DNA of 64,000 bases, taken from Shewanella mesophila. Lineage in GTDB: Bacteria; Pseudomonadota; Gammaproteobacteria; Enterobacterales; Shewanellaceae. The stretch lies in contig NZ_CP080421.1 in the NCBI RefSeq assembly GCF_019457515.1, positions 3,410,001 through 3,474,000 of the forward strand, given 5' to 3'. The notes below the pieces were generated by a model. The model did no database searches. It worked only from the letters and a program-made list of their open reading frames with translations, and was not told the DNA's origin. The translations under genes and the position numbers were made by a program. Positions within the stretch are counted from its first letter, which is position 1; every line of letters begins with the position of its first letter. Shown piece after piece: positions 9,801 to 17,949 of the stretch.

Positions 9801-10681
9801 TGCCCATTATGATCTTCACCATTTGTTGGCACATCAATATCATAATCGAGATATTTATCCGTTACAGCAGGCCAACTATGGACACCAATCAACTTATCGT
9901 TACAAAGCTCTGGATAATCAACTGCACAATCACCTGAATAAACACCAGGTCCCCAAGGGTTGGTATGGTCATACTTATCGCCGCCAACATCAGCAAATGA
10001 TGGGTGATCGGTATTAACACCGGTATCGATAATACCAACGATCATTCCTTCACCTTTACTTTCTACACCAGTAGCATCACCACTCCAAATTGCTGGCGCT
10101 TTAATTATTGCAGGACCAGAGTCAGTCATTGGCTTACGTAACACTTCTCGTTGAATCTGGGCGATTCCTGCAACGCTAGCAAGCTTAGCCGCTTCATCCT
10201 GAGTCATCTCAATGACCATGCCGTTATAGGCCAGAGTCGTTCTCTGCTTAACGTCCAACTTACCTAATAAAGCGCGCGCTTTAGATAAAACTGAATCTTG
10301 ACGAGAAGTAAGCAGGGAGCGGTAAGATGTTACATTCTTACTATTAATATCAAGCTTACGATTCTTATACTTAACCACTTCAGCGGAAGTAGCCTTATAC
10401 CCTTGAATCCCTCCTTGATAGAGTGCTACAGGGCTGTCAGTAAGGCGAACAAAATATCTATATTTTCCTTCTGGTAGATCATGTTCAGGTGAAAAAACAG
10501 CTCGATTACGTACAACCTGCTCCTGAGCATAGGACTTCGAATCCACCTGAGGAATATGGTTTTTGACGCTGGCTGACTTAGTTACGGCAACCGTGGGGGT
10601 TTGAATCGAACTTATTGAAGCAGCACTCGAAGACATGCTTAATAACGCAGTAGAGACTGCAATCGCGATTTTAGTTTTCAC
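6884..10681 (-). CDS. Secreted subtilisin-like serine protease with GlyGly-CTERM tail
   Basis: Large S8-family endopeptidase, 1265 aa, exported by a Sec signal peptide (residues 1-21). A propeptide/inhibitor-like region spans about 70-180. The peptidase domain holds Asp219 (GIIDTG), His294 (HGSH) and Ser646 (SGTSMASPH), with oxyanion Asn411 (TSAGN). A PA-type insert lies at about 465-590. Beta-rich domains fill 720-1150, and a PKD-like domain lies near 1150-1235 (SSSFDGNDDALKYQW). The C-terminus is a GlyGly-CTERM sorting signal: GG-x2-GW, a hydrophobic helix, then an RRKFKA basic tail. Such tails are processed by rhombosortase before surface release. Probably a nutrient-scavenging extracellular protease; monocistronic. 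Confidence 0.93.
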   Translation of the reverse strand: MKTKIAIAVSTALLSMSSSAASISSIQTPTVAVTKSASVKNHIPQVDSKSYAQEQVVRNRAVFSPEHDLPEGKYRYFVRLTDSPVALYQGGIQGYKATSAEVVKYKNRKLDINSKNVTSYRSLLTSRQDSVLSKARALLGKLDVKQRTTLAYNGMVIEMTQDEAAKLASVAGIAQIQREVLRKPMTDSGPAIIKAPAIWSGDATGVESKGEGMIVGIIDTGVNTDHPSFADVGGDKYDHTNPWGPGVYSGDCAVDYPELCNDKLIGVHSWPAVTDKYLDYDIDVPTNGEDHNGHGSHTASTTAGNVLVGTNVPDVDGGDTGVVFDSMSGVAPHANIVSYQVCLPGEDDDVGFGGCFPSLTVLAVEHAIEHGVDALNYSIGGGSSNPWNDADALAFLSARKAGIHVATSAGNSGPGPETVGSPGDAPWLTTVAAYTHDRDFSEKEISGFSGGDTAAPAALKGKAMTGAYTGSIVYAGDYENPNDPDHDPAQCLEPFPENTFAADTIVVCDRGEIARVDKGRHVKSGGASALVLANVSGGADSVVADAHVLPAIHIDAAQGDVLRAWLASGADHKATISGTEVIHDDKLARIAAGFTSRGPNKSVPDVIAPSIAAPGVSIFAAYANDQSDAFKTSPDPSDYAFLSGTSMASPHIAGALTLLASIHPDWTPAEVQSALMMTANQTTLKDDGTTPSDFFDMGAGYANVEAAAKTGLVMDESYVDYVKADPSLGGQPSQINLATMANAKCVEKCTWTRTVKATKDGAWTASSLGATDGLVLSVMPSTFELKAGETQELTVTADVSAASAGWNFANIKLASDGMPEVKLPVAVKSNGDNLPDSLTITASRSEGSITYSGFTSNELSNITAGAYDKASNLIEPTVLSVPEDGFDYTGVEFSSDLGNVIFSTSSETAPDVDLRILDASFTKIGSSAGPDSDEAVAFTNLPAGVYYIVVDGYKASTPGGSDDVTVKITSVLANDESKSDDVAVVVDEADGKFNLTFNWDTNKNSAGIVVLESGDKSAMVQLPYSVVRTNDVTHMTNLSDAMVAGEASRVSFEVEPNFTDEDREYSFSAQMSAGHKVANISHDGVMEGNTITWTVVQEASSGENLSVGFDLVPTKAGYPYALKLTNERDGDTIEETLKFGVAEVAPVAMASSPATGYEGESITVDGSSSFDGNDDALKYQWVQTGGTPVQIDKSAASFTFKAPEVDSKGMILSFELTVSDSNGNSDVATTHVSIAESVKVDNGGAAGWMTLMLLPFVWMRRKFKA

Positions 10682-10991
10682 TTGTCAATTCCTTAACTTC
10701 TTATAGTATTTTTGTTATGTCGGCTCTATCAATTGATAAAATCGAACCTAGCGCGCTCCCTTCCCAGAATAATCACTAGGCCAATGCAAATTCGTCAGCA
10801 CATTTATCTGACGAAGCATACCTTTTAACACGGAATGAACAAAAAAAACAAGTTAGAAACAAAAGAAGTTTGTTTGAAACAGGATGACAATTAGAAAAGA
10901 GATGATGGATATCATTAACCGTCATCTAAAATCGCAACACGAAGGGTAAAAAAGCCATATTTACATAAATTACAAATAGTTAAAATTAATT
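10682..10991. other. Intergenic region, no gene seen
   Basis: 310 bases holding the promoter region of the subtilase. They contain A/T-rich stretches but no ORF, convincing operator or terminator for the lysC transcript. Confidence 0.5.
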
Positions 10992-12098
10992 TTAAAACTC
11001 AAAAACATTCGTCATCACTTTATACAACTCGGTCCCTTGATAAACAGATGCTGACGCAAAATGCAAAATAGGAACACAATCTAAGGTCACCGCTAAGGAG
11101 CTGAGCACTTGGTCTGAGCCGTAAAGATCTAAACGCAAAATATTCGCTAATGGTTGACCCACCTCTAAAGGTTGACCAACTTGAGCCAAGTACTCAACCA
11201 TACCACCAATGGGAGCATGGTATTTTTTATAGTCCTTTAAGTAACAGCCAAACCTTTGCATCTTAGCGGGTGCAACACGCTCACCTATAACGCCACGATG
11301 GCTCAAGTATGCCATAATGCCCTGGGCATCGACCAAAGCATCTTCTAAATCGATACGTTCCTGTGAACCGAGTTCCAAGGTAAATGCAGAGACTGGCACG
11401 GCAAATTCTCTCCCTTGCGCTTTAAGATGTTCGCTAAGTTGCCACCAAGGACAAAATATCGACTCATCCATTGCACCACCAAACTCATTGGGGATCAACA
11501 AGGTATAGGGAATTGAAAACAAGGCCGCAGCCTGAGCATCATACTCAGGACAATAAAGATGCTTACAGGATTTTGGCCCCGTATGGAGATCGAGTACGAT
11601 ATCCGCTTGGTGCCCCATCTGCTGCAGCATCACCGCTTGTTGATGCCCAGTTGTCACGCCCCACTCATTCGTAAGACGCATCTGACACTGCTCGAGCAAC
11701 ATGGCTCGGTAAGCTTGAATCAACTCACCATCCGCTAAATGACTGTGCTTGACGTACCAAGCAGCGACATCGACTTTATGGTCAAAATATTCACGATTCC
11801 AGTTTACCCCAGTGATCGGATCAAAACGACCAAGGGTAAACTCACCGCTTTTTTGATTAATACCTAAGGGGTTAGCCAAAGGCACTAAGGTTATACGGCC
11901 CAGCAGCTCACTATTTTCGAGCAAGCGCATAAGCTGATAGATAACCGCGTTACCCTGCACTTCTGCACCATGCACATTGGCTTGAATATAGACGCTAGGT
12001 CCCGATATCGAATCAGGCTTAAACTGAAAAATAGGCAGTTCTAAATCTTGCCCTGTCGCCAATTCGCCAATCTTAAGCGTGGTTCGAGTCGGTTTCAT
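10992..12098 (-). CDS. M14-type succinylglutamate desuccinylase/aspartoacylase family protein
   Basis: Predicted zinc-dependent amidohydrolase, 368 aa, cytoplasmic. Zinc ligands are visible as the HxxE pair in NVHGAEVQGN (near residue 43) and the His in LDLHTGP (near 170). NWNRE and the Glu of TLELGS match substrate-binding and catalytic positions of the AstE/aspartoacylase group, which removes acyl groups from N-acyl amino acids. Its ATG shares one base with the lysC stop codon (TAATG at 12100-12096), so it is translationally coupled to lysC and sits under the lysine riboswitch. A role in lysine metabolism is inferred; the substrate is unknown. Confidence 0.82.
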   Translation of the reverse strand: MKPTRTTLKIGELATGQDLELPIFQFKPDSISGPSVYIQANVHGAEVQGNAVIYQLMRLLENSELLGRITLVPLANPLGINQKSGEFTLGRFDPITGVNWNREYFDHKVDVAAWYVKHSHLADGELIQAYRAMLLEQCQMRLTNEWGVTTGHQQAVMLQQMGHQADIVLDLHTGPKSCKHLYCPEYDAQAAALFSIPYTLLIPNEFGGAMDESIFCPWWQLSEHLKAQGREFAVPVSAFTLELGSQERIDLEDALVDAQGIMAYLSHRGVIGERVAPAKMQRFGCYLKDYKKYHAPIGGMVEYLAQVGQPLEVGQPLANILRLDLYGSDQVLSSLAVTLDCVPILHFASASVYQGTELYKVMTNVFEF

Positions 12099-13453
12099 TA
12101 GGCACCTTCAAATAGGTTTTCATGCAGCGAACGAACGACTTGCGCCGCTTCAGACTCTGCCACCAAAACACATAAATTATGTGGGCTCGCTCCTTGACAG
12201 ATCATCCGAACATTATGGGGTTCTAGTACCTCAAATACCCGGCGGCAAACACCTGGTGTTGAAGCTATCTTGTTTCCAACAATAGCAACCAAGGCTAACT
12301 CATCCTCAACGCGGACCCGACAATGCTGAGACAACTCTTGCAGTAGCGCTTCACTCAATAAGCTACTACCCGCCGAATCGGAACCCGTTTTATCTAACGT
12401 AAGCGATACATTCACTTCAGAGGTAGTGATCAAATCGACACTGATTTTATGTCTAGCGAGAGTGGCAAAGGTTTCGGCTAAAAAGCCTTGAGCATGTAAC
12501 ATCTGCAAGCTATGAAGATTCAGTAAAGTTTGATCTCGGCGCACTGCAACGGCGCGATAGATGGGCTCATCACTCACTTGATGGCGGATCCAAGTTCCAC
12601 CCCGTTCAGGTTCTTTACTCGATCCCACAAACACCTGAATCTTCTGCCTTACCGCTGGCAAAATTGTCGCAGGATGTAGCACTTTGGCACCAAAGGTTGC
12701 CATCTCTGCCGCCTCATTAAAGCTGATCTCGGCAATGGGTTTCGCATTCGGAGCCAAACGAGGATCGGTAGTATAGATACCTGCGACATCGGTCCAAATT
12801 TCTACAGCCGATGCCTTAAGCGCCTCGGCAAGTAAAGCCGCAGAATAGTCGCTACCACCACGTCCCAAAGTTGTTGTAGCACCTTGTTCATCGGCACCAA
12901 TAAAACCTTGGGTTACAATACGCTGACTTTTTAATAGCGGCGTTAAATGCTCACAGCATAAAGATTCTATCTGTTCTATTTGAGGTTCTGCACGACCAAA
13001 ATGACTATCGGTACGCATGACTTGGCGAACATCAAAAGCAGAGGCTGACTCTCCTTTCTCACGCAGTACGGCGGCAAAAAGGGCTGATGAACACTGCTCA
13101 CCTTGAGACAGTAACTCATCCATCGTCGCCTTGCTACGCTCCAGGCTAAGAGACTCACTTAACACCGCAATACGGCTAAGCACAGCATCTAAACGCGCAG
13201 CAACATCACTCGGACGACCTAGTTCATCGAGGATCTTATATTGAATCGATGCAATATCTTTCAACAGTTGCTGACGTCGACCATCATCTAACTGTGCTTG
13301 AGTAAGCTCAACCAGTAGGTTAGTCACACCACTAGAGGCACTGACAACTACGACACGCGTATCGGAACTGGCAAGAATAATATCGGCGCAACGACTCATA
13401 GACTGATAGTCAGCGACGGATGTGCCACCGAATTTTGCAACAACAATAGACAT
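12098..13453 (-). CDS. lysC: Lysine-sensitive aspartokinase III
   Basis: Phosphorylates L-aspartate, the first step towards lysine, threonine and methionine. 451 aa, the usual size of monofunctional aspartokinase III. The N-terminal kinase domain starts VAKFGGTSVADY and continues with TLGRGGSDYSA and EIWTDVAGIYTTDPR. Two ACT domains follow (about 300-451; VSLTLDKT, VAIVGNKIASTPGV), where lysine binds. The start at 13453 is preceded by a GAGGTGAG ribosome-binding site. Expression is predicted to be turned off by lysine through the upstream riboswitch. Confidence 0.95.
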   Translation of the reverse strand: MSIVVAKFGGTSVADYQSMSRCADIILASSDTRVVVVSASSGVTNLLVELTQAQLDDGRRQQLLKDIASIQYKILDELGRPSDVAARLDAVLSRIAVLSESLSLERSKATMDELLSQGEQCSSALFAAVLREKGESASAFDVRQVMRTDSHFGRAEPQIEQIESLCCEHLTPLLKSQRIVTQGFIGADEQGATTTLGRGGSDYSAALLAEALKASAVEIWTDVAGIYTTDPRLAPNAKPIAEISFNEAAEMATFGAKVLHPATILPAVRQKIQVFVGSSKEPERGGTWIRHQVSDEPIYRAVAVRRDQTLLNLHSLQMLHAQGFLAETFATLARHKISVDLITTSEVNVSLTLDKTGSDSAGSSLLSEALLQELSQHCRVRVEDELALVAIVGNKIASTPGVCRRVFEVLEPHNVRMICQGASPHNLCVLVAESEAAQVVRSLHENLFEGA

Positions 13454-13461
13454 TAGCTCAC

Positions 13462-13480
13462 CTCAACTAGAATGATTGAG
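13462..13480 (-). promoter_or_regulatory. Hairpin touching the lysC ribosome-binding site
   Basis: On the minus strand CTCAA (13480-13476) can pair with TTGAG (13466-13462), covering the first bases of the lysC ribosome-binding site. No U-rich terminator is visible after the aptamer, so translational control is possible. The stem is only 5 bp, so this is tentative. Confidence 0.4.
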
Positions 13481-13535
13481 ACAGGCAATAAAACTTGAAT
13501 AGTTAACATGATTACGCTCCGAACTAACTTCGTTC

Positions 13536-13751
13536 GAAGAGCCTGGTGCAAAGATTACGCACCCCAAGACGGGAAACAGCGATCACCACCAGAAGCTCTC
13601 CACCAAAACAGGTGACAATCGACGGGATTCAGCCCTGACGACCGATAAACAAATGAACCAAACAGATGCCTATCTCGGCGTTAATCTCCCTCATAAACCG
13701 TCATCAGAGTTTGGACTCTTCAAGTTTACTACCTAGTTAACGCTCCTCTTC
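13536..13751 (-). ncRNA. Lysine riboswitch (L box)
   Basis: In the lysC leader on the minus strand. Conserved L-box segments are present: AGAGGAGCG and GGTAGTAAACTTG near the 5' end, AGGGCTGAATCCCGTCG followed by TTGTCACC in the middle, and GGAGAGCTTCTGGTGG near the 3' end. Six P1 pairs are seen (13751-13746 with 13541-13536). It is followed by 82 bases to the lysC start. Known family behaviour: binds lysine and represses the downstream genes. Confidence 0.9.
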
Positions 13752-13888
13752 TGTATCTCAATCAATAATGATTAAGATGGACGAAAATTAGCAAACATAT
13801 ATCTAACAAGTCAACGATATTTATTGTATTTGAGCAAGTTTCTTGTCTAGCGAAGCAAATCCTATCTATCTTAGCTGCAGCGAGGCCT

Positions 13889-14323
13889 TTAAGAATAGAT
13901 ATCTGGCAGCTCGCTGACCAAACTGACCCTTGCTGAAAAGCTCCCCAAGGAGAGTTCGCTATAGTTAATCAAGCAGGGGACAAGTTGCAAAAGATCTTCC
14001 TCTACATAATAGATAGCGTTTTGATTAAACACCCGAGCTAACGCAACAGCATCTAGCTTGTCCATAGGTATCGCCCAGCTTTTTTCCATATGTTGCTTAT
14101 CTAATGAACAGCCAACTACAGATCGGTAGGGATATTGTAACTTCACGATATGCCTTTGTAGTTGTCTATCTAATAAACGATTCTGCGAGGGGGTGAGTAT
14201 TTCACCTCTTGGGTTGTGAGCGGTAATTATTGCGAAGGATAGTAAAGGAGAAAATGTTTGGGTTAGTAGAAATTGTGTTTGCTGATAACAGTGCCAAAAA
14301 TGTTCAATCTCAGTACTCATCAC
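13889..14323 (-). CDS. DUF3293 family protein
   Basis: 144 aa, cytoplasmic, unknown function. The stretch FAIITAHNPRGEIL followed by N-x-RLLDRQLQ resembles the DUF3293 family found in gammaproteobacteria. The second codon (ATG) may be the true start. Transcribed alone and divergent from arcA, sharing the long intergenic region. Confidence 0.65.
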   Translation of the reverse strand: MMSTEIEHFWHCYQQTQFLLTQTFSPLLSFAIITAHNPRGEILTPSQNRLLDRQLQRHIVKLQYPYRSVVGCSLDKQHMEKSWAIPMDKLDAVALARVFNQNAIYYVEEDLLQLVPCLINYSELSLGSFSARVSLVSELPDIYS

Positions 14324-14449
14324 TAAATCATTCCTAAATTAGACTCAGCAAATTATAGCAAAATAGCGCGAAGTTCCTATCCCTGTGATGCAGGTCACCT
14401 TATTAACTTTTATTAATCCCTTTAATAACAGATGGATAAAGACAAATAC

Positions 14450-14463
14450 GTGATATAGATCAA
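14450..14463. promoter_or_regulatory. FNR/EtrA- or CRP-type site upstream of arcA
   Basis: TGAT-ATAG-ATCAA matches 13 of 14 positions of the FNR dyad TTGAT-N4-ATCAA, and is also acceptable to CRP. It lies 428 bases upstream of arcA and about 130 bases upstream of the divergent DUF3293 gene, so the target gene is uncertain. Confidence 0.45.
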
Positions 14464-14489
14464 ATCTGAAAGTAAATTTGTTAACATTT

Positions 14490-14505
14490 CATTTGTTAAC
14501 AAATG
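14490..14505. promoter_or_regulatory. Perfect 16-bp palindrome upstream of arcA
   Basis: CATTTGTTAACAAATG is a perfect palindrome. A second GTTAAC copy lies 15 bases upstream (14480). The GTTAAC direct repeat resembles ArcA-box elements, which could mean autoregulation; this is inference. Confidence 0.4.
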
Positions 14506-14890
14506 ACTAAAACGAGTACAATGAACACCGAGATTCACTTCCACTCATCTAACGATGAAACACTTTTTGCTACCCCTTGCTCCAGAAGCAGTAACTTAAA
14601 GTTAGTCAATTTTCTGTATAAAATGTGAGCTTAGGCTGTTTTAACATTTAAACTTGAAAATAGTTAATAGTTAAAGGAACTATTTCCTACTACTGTTAAT
14701 CGAAGTGAATACTGTTCGCGTAGCTTCTTATCAAGATACGCATACTTTACTAATCATGAAGTGTGTTGCTGTTTCAAGCCAGTTTGATGAAAACACTTAC
14801 GTGAATCAGTAACTGTAAGAAAAGATAGGCCACGGCACCACTTGGCGCACATGGTTAGGACAGGTTTAAACAAATATTAGGTAATTAAAT

Positions 14891-15610
14891 ATGCAAAACC
14901 CGCACATTCTGATCGTTGAAGATGAAGCCGTTACCCGGAACACGCTAAGAAGTATTTTCGAGGCTGAAGGATATGTGGTAACTGAAGCCAATGATGGCGC
15001 AGAAATGCATAAAGCAATGCAAGAAAATAAGATCAATCTAGTTGTTATGGATATCAATCTTCCAGGCAAAAATGGTCTTTTATTAGCTCGCGAACTCCGT
15101 GAAATCAATAATATCGGTCTAATCTTCCTAACGGGCCGTGATAATGAAGTTGATAAGATTCTAGGGCTTGAAATTGGTGCGGATGATTACATCACTAAGC
15201 CATTTAATCCTCGTGAATTAACTATCCGAGCTCGTAACTTGCTAACTCGTGTAAATAGCACTGGCGCAGAAACTGAAGAGAAAAGCTCAGTTGAATACTA
15301 CCGCTTCAATGGTTGGAGCCTAGAGATCAACAGTCGCTCATTGGTAAGCCCACAAGGTGAGTCTTACAAGTTGCCACGTAGTGAATTCCGCGCGATGCTT
15401 CACTTTGTTGAAAACCCAGGTAAAATCCTGACTCGTGCAGACCTGCTAATGAAGATGACAGGTCGTGAGCTTAAGCCACACGACCGTACAGTGGACGTTA
15501 CGATTCGTCGTATCCGTAAACATTTTGAAAGCTTACCAGACACGCCAGAAATCATCGCAACGATTCACGGTGAAGGCTATCGTTTCTGCGGTAACTTAGA
15601 AGAAGCATAA
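14891..15610 (+). CDS. arcA: Aerobic/anaerobic response regulator ArcA
   Basis: OmpR-family response regulator controlling respiratory and central-metabolism genes under changing oxygen. 239 aa. The receiver domain has the acidic pocket (EDE at 10-12), phosphoacceptor Asp54 (VVMDINLPG), T/S and Lys109-region motifs ([22 protein letters not shown]). The C-terminal winged helix (about 135-233) contains [15 protein letters not shown]. The N-terminus ([12 protein letters not shown]) and length are diagnostic of ArcA. In Shewanella its partner is usually an ArcS-type sensor with HptA; neither is in this window. The leader region is over 500 bp. Confidence 0.97.
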   Translation: MQNPHILIVEDEAVTRNTLRSIFEAEGYVVTEANDGAEMHKAMQENKINLVVMDINLPGKNGLLLARELREINNIGLIFLTGRDNEVDKILGLEIGADDYITKPFNPRELTIRARNLLTRVNSTGAETEEKSSVEYYRFNGWSLEINSRSLVSPQGESYKLPRSEFRAMLHFVENPGKILTRADLLMKMTGRELKPHDRTVDVTIRRIRKHFESLPDTPEIIATIHGEGYRFCGNLEEA

Positions 15611-15645
15611 ATCACATCCAGCTAGCGCAAATGTGATTCGATTCG

Positions 15646-15671
15646 AAAAGCCAGTCTAACGACTGGCTTTT
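15646..15671 (+). terminator. arcA terminator
   Basis: 11-bp stem (15646-15656 with 15661-15671), loop TAAC, ending in a T-run. Confidence 0.88.
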
Positions 15672-15860
15672 TTGTACATGGATTGTATTTATCCCCGATG
15701 GCCATGGCTGGACAATGAGGGGATTTGTGTCTGGAACACTTATGCCAAAGCCCAAGGATGGATAGCTTTGGTATTTGTACATGGATTGTACTTATCCCCG
15801 AAGCCTATGGATGGGCTAAGAGGGGGTTTGTGTCTGGAACACTTATACCAAAATGACTTG
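15671..15860. repeat. 103-bp tandem repeat downstream of arcA
   Basis: Two diverged copies start at 15671 and 15774 with a constant 103-base offset. Shared blocks are TTTGTACATGGATTGTA, TTATCCCCGA and TTTGTGTCTGGAACACTTAT. The second copy contains hairpins 15777-15791 (GTACA/TGTAC around a TGGAT loop) and 15802-15817 (TGGA loop). A 71-codon open frame crosses it but has no ribosome-binding site or protein-like composition, so it is treated as noncoding. Confidence 0.85.
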
Positions 15861-15966
15861 AAGACTAGCAAACGGTTACAAAATTAAGGTATGTACTAGC
15901 CAACATAATAGACCCGCCTTTACCTCATTCAGAAGGTAATAAATTGTGCTAAACATGAAATATCAC

Positions 15967-17598
15967 TTACATTGCACCATATTCTTTTAACTTTCGATAT
16001 AGCGTTGCCAGGCTCATCCCTAACTTCTCTGCGGCCTGAGTTTTATTGTTATTGAGTTTTTTTAACACCGCTAGAATATAGTCCTCTTCCACCTGATGTA
16101 ACGCTCTAATGTCTTCCGATACTGAAGGCATGCACAGACCATCACGTATTTCATCTGGTAAGTCTTCTGGCATAATCTGCGGCCCAGGACTCAGCACCAC
16201 CGCCCGCTCGATAGTATTCACCAACTCTCGCACATTCCCAGGCCAAGAGTAATTCAACAGTAAATCTGCTGTTTTATAATTAAATCCAGTATGCTCTCTT
16301 CCAAGCTCTTGATTAAACTTCGCCAAAAAGAAACGGCTCAAGGGTAAAATGTCTTCTGAGCGTTCACGCAGTGGTGGAACAACCAGCTCAATGACTTTCA
16401 AACGATAATAGAGATCTTGACGAAACTCCCCTTTTTCAACCGCGTCTTCAAGACAACGATTGGTCGCCGAGATTATGCGCACATCAACACTAATCGTCTC
16501 CGTATCACCGAGTTTTCGTATCTCTTTTTCCTGTAAGACTCTTAATAGTTTCACCTGTAACGCAGGTGATAGTTCTGCCACTTCATCCAAAAATAAAGTG
16601 CCCCCATCAGATGCCTCAATCAAGCCTTTCTTGGTCGTTTCCGCACCAGTAAAGGCTCCTCGCACATGTCCGAATAACTCATTTTCTAGCAAGGTTTCAT
16701 TCAGTGCGCCACAGTTAATCGCAACCAGTGGTTTATCTGCTCTAGGTGACTGACTATGAATAAATTGCACCAACTTTTCTTTACCAACACCACTCTCACC
16801 AGTAACAAGCACTGATGTCGGTACTTTCGCCACATTGATTGCCAGCGCCAATAGTTTGCACATTTCGTAGCTCTTAGACACCGGATAGCCATCGGCCATT
16901 GAGCGATACTGCATAGATGAGTTAATTCGATCTTGCATATTTTGCGGCAAAGCATCACCCCAACATTGCAAATTGCCAAGCTGCGCTGCAACACTCTCAT
17001 TGCAGATACCATCATAGATAGGCAAATAGGGCTTGATCTCCTCCCCCCACTCCTCCAAGTAATTACCGCTGATATGGCAATAGCTATCGCCTTTGGCTTT
17101 GCATTCTTCCTCAATAAAGTAAACGGTACGATTTTCAATGTTTGATACGTAACCACTGGCAAAACCTATATGCTCCCAGCAAACAGGCACTTCACTTAAA
17201 CCGCGTAGCTGCAAATGCTGCTCTGCTTCATATAGGCTTATCGCATGGGTTTCAATTAGAGGTTTTGCTTTAATTCCGTCGCGTCGCTGACGGCTAAGAA
17301 TTTCTCCAAAGCCACACATAGAAAAAAGCAAAGGTCCAAGTTCACCATTACGCGCTTCTTTCCAAACATCCGGCATTTGGCGTTTTATCTGCTCCGCTAA
17401 CAGCCAACCTCTTATATAACCTGAGCGCACAACAAGGGACTGTGTCATCTCTTGCCCAAGTCTTTCGCATAGCTCCATCTTATGTAAACCATGAGAAAAA
17501 ATATCTGTCATATAAAGTCTATGACCAAGAAAACTCATTGCCCCACCTCTGGGTTTAAAAGACAGCAATTCTCTTAAGTCTAAGTCCAAAGTATTCAT
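15967..17598 (-). CDS. XylR/DmpR-like sigma-54-dependent transcription activator with V4R sensor
   Basis: Enhancer-binding protein, 543 aa, with the same layout as XylR/DmpR. An XylR_N region covers about residues 15-110. A V4R small-molecule domain covers about 115-178 (CWEHIGFASGYVSN, EEECKAKGDSYC). The AAA+ domain covers about 240-470, with Walker A GESGVGKE (267-274), sigma-54 loop GAFTGA (314-319) and Walker B TLFLDE (334-339). A Fis-type helix-turn-helix lies at the end (KTQAAEKLGMSLATLYRKL). Relatives are released from self-inhibition by aromatic effectors. It lies downstream of the porin-cytochrome-flavoprotein genes and probably activates them. The effector is unknown. Confidence 0.9.
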   Translation of the reverse strand: MNTLDLDLRELLSFKPRGGAMSFLGHRLYMTDIFSHGLHKMELCERLGQEMTQSLVVRSGYIRGWLLAEQIKRQMPDVWKEARNGELGPLLFSMCGFGEILSRQRRDGIKAKPLIETHAISLYEAEQHLQLRGLSEVPVCWEHIGFASGYVSNIENRTVYFIEEECKAKGDSYCHISGNYLEEWGEEIKPYLPIYDGICNESVAAQLGNLQCWGDALPQNMQDRINSSMQYRSMADGYPVSKSYEMCKLLALAINVAKVPTSVLVTGESGVGKEKLVQFIHSQSPRADKPLVAINCGALNETLLENELFGHVRGAFTGAETTKKGLIEASDGGTLFLDEVAELSPALQVKLLRVLQEKEIRKLGDTETISVDVRIISATNRCLEDAVEKGEFRQDLYYRLKVIELVVPPLRERSEDILPLSRFFLAKFNQELGREHTGFNYKTADLLLNYSWPGNVRELVNTIERAVVLSPGPQIMPEDLPDEIRDGLCMPSVSEDIRALHQVEEDYILAVLKKLNNNKTQAAEKLGMSLATLYRKLKEYGAM

Positions 17599-17848
17599 AC
17601 GTATCCAGTAGCGGCAAAAGTCACATCATAACTCAGTTAACAAAAAGTCAACGTGACTACCTTCACCTAATTTAATCATTAATCGGCATTACAAAAATAG
17701 AGTGCGATGAGTGGGAGGATTTACGACTTAAATCATTAGAACACAGCCAGATCACAACATACTTCAGACGACTAAAAAATGCTGCAGGTTCAGAAGGTTT
17801 GTTGTATTACGAACACACTTCCATTTCAGAGGGGGCTTGGCTCGAAAT

Positions 17849-17876
17849 AAGCAAAGGCACCTAAGTGCCTTTGCTT
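17849..17876 (-). terminator. Terminator after the porin gene
   Basis: Perfect 12-bp stem (17849-17860 with 17865-17876), loop CTAA. The minus-strand 3' flank (TATTTC) is only moderately U-rich. It separates the reductase-module transcript from the regulator gene 250 bases further on. Confidence 0.75.
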
Positions 17877-17949
17877 GTATGGGGCTTCAGATTCGCATTC
17901 TTAAATTTAACGATAGAACAACACCGAATCGAATCAAGCCTCTTTATGC

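Noticed and set aside
15672..15887. 71-codon open frame after arcA
   Set aside because: It runs across two tandem DNA repeat copies, has no ribosome-binding site and begins inside the arcA terminator.
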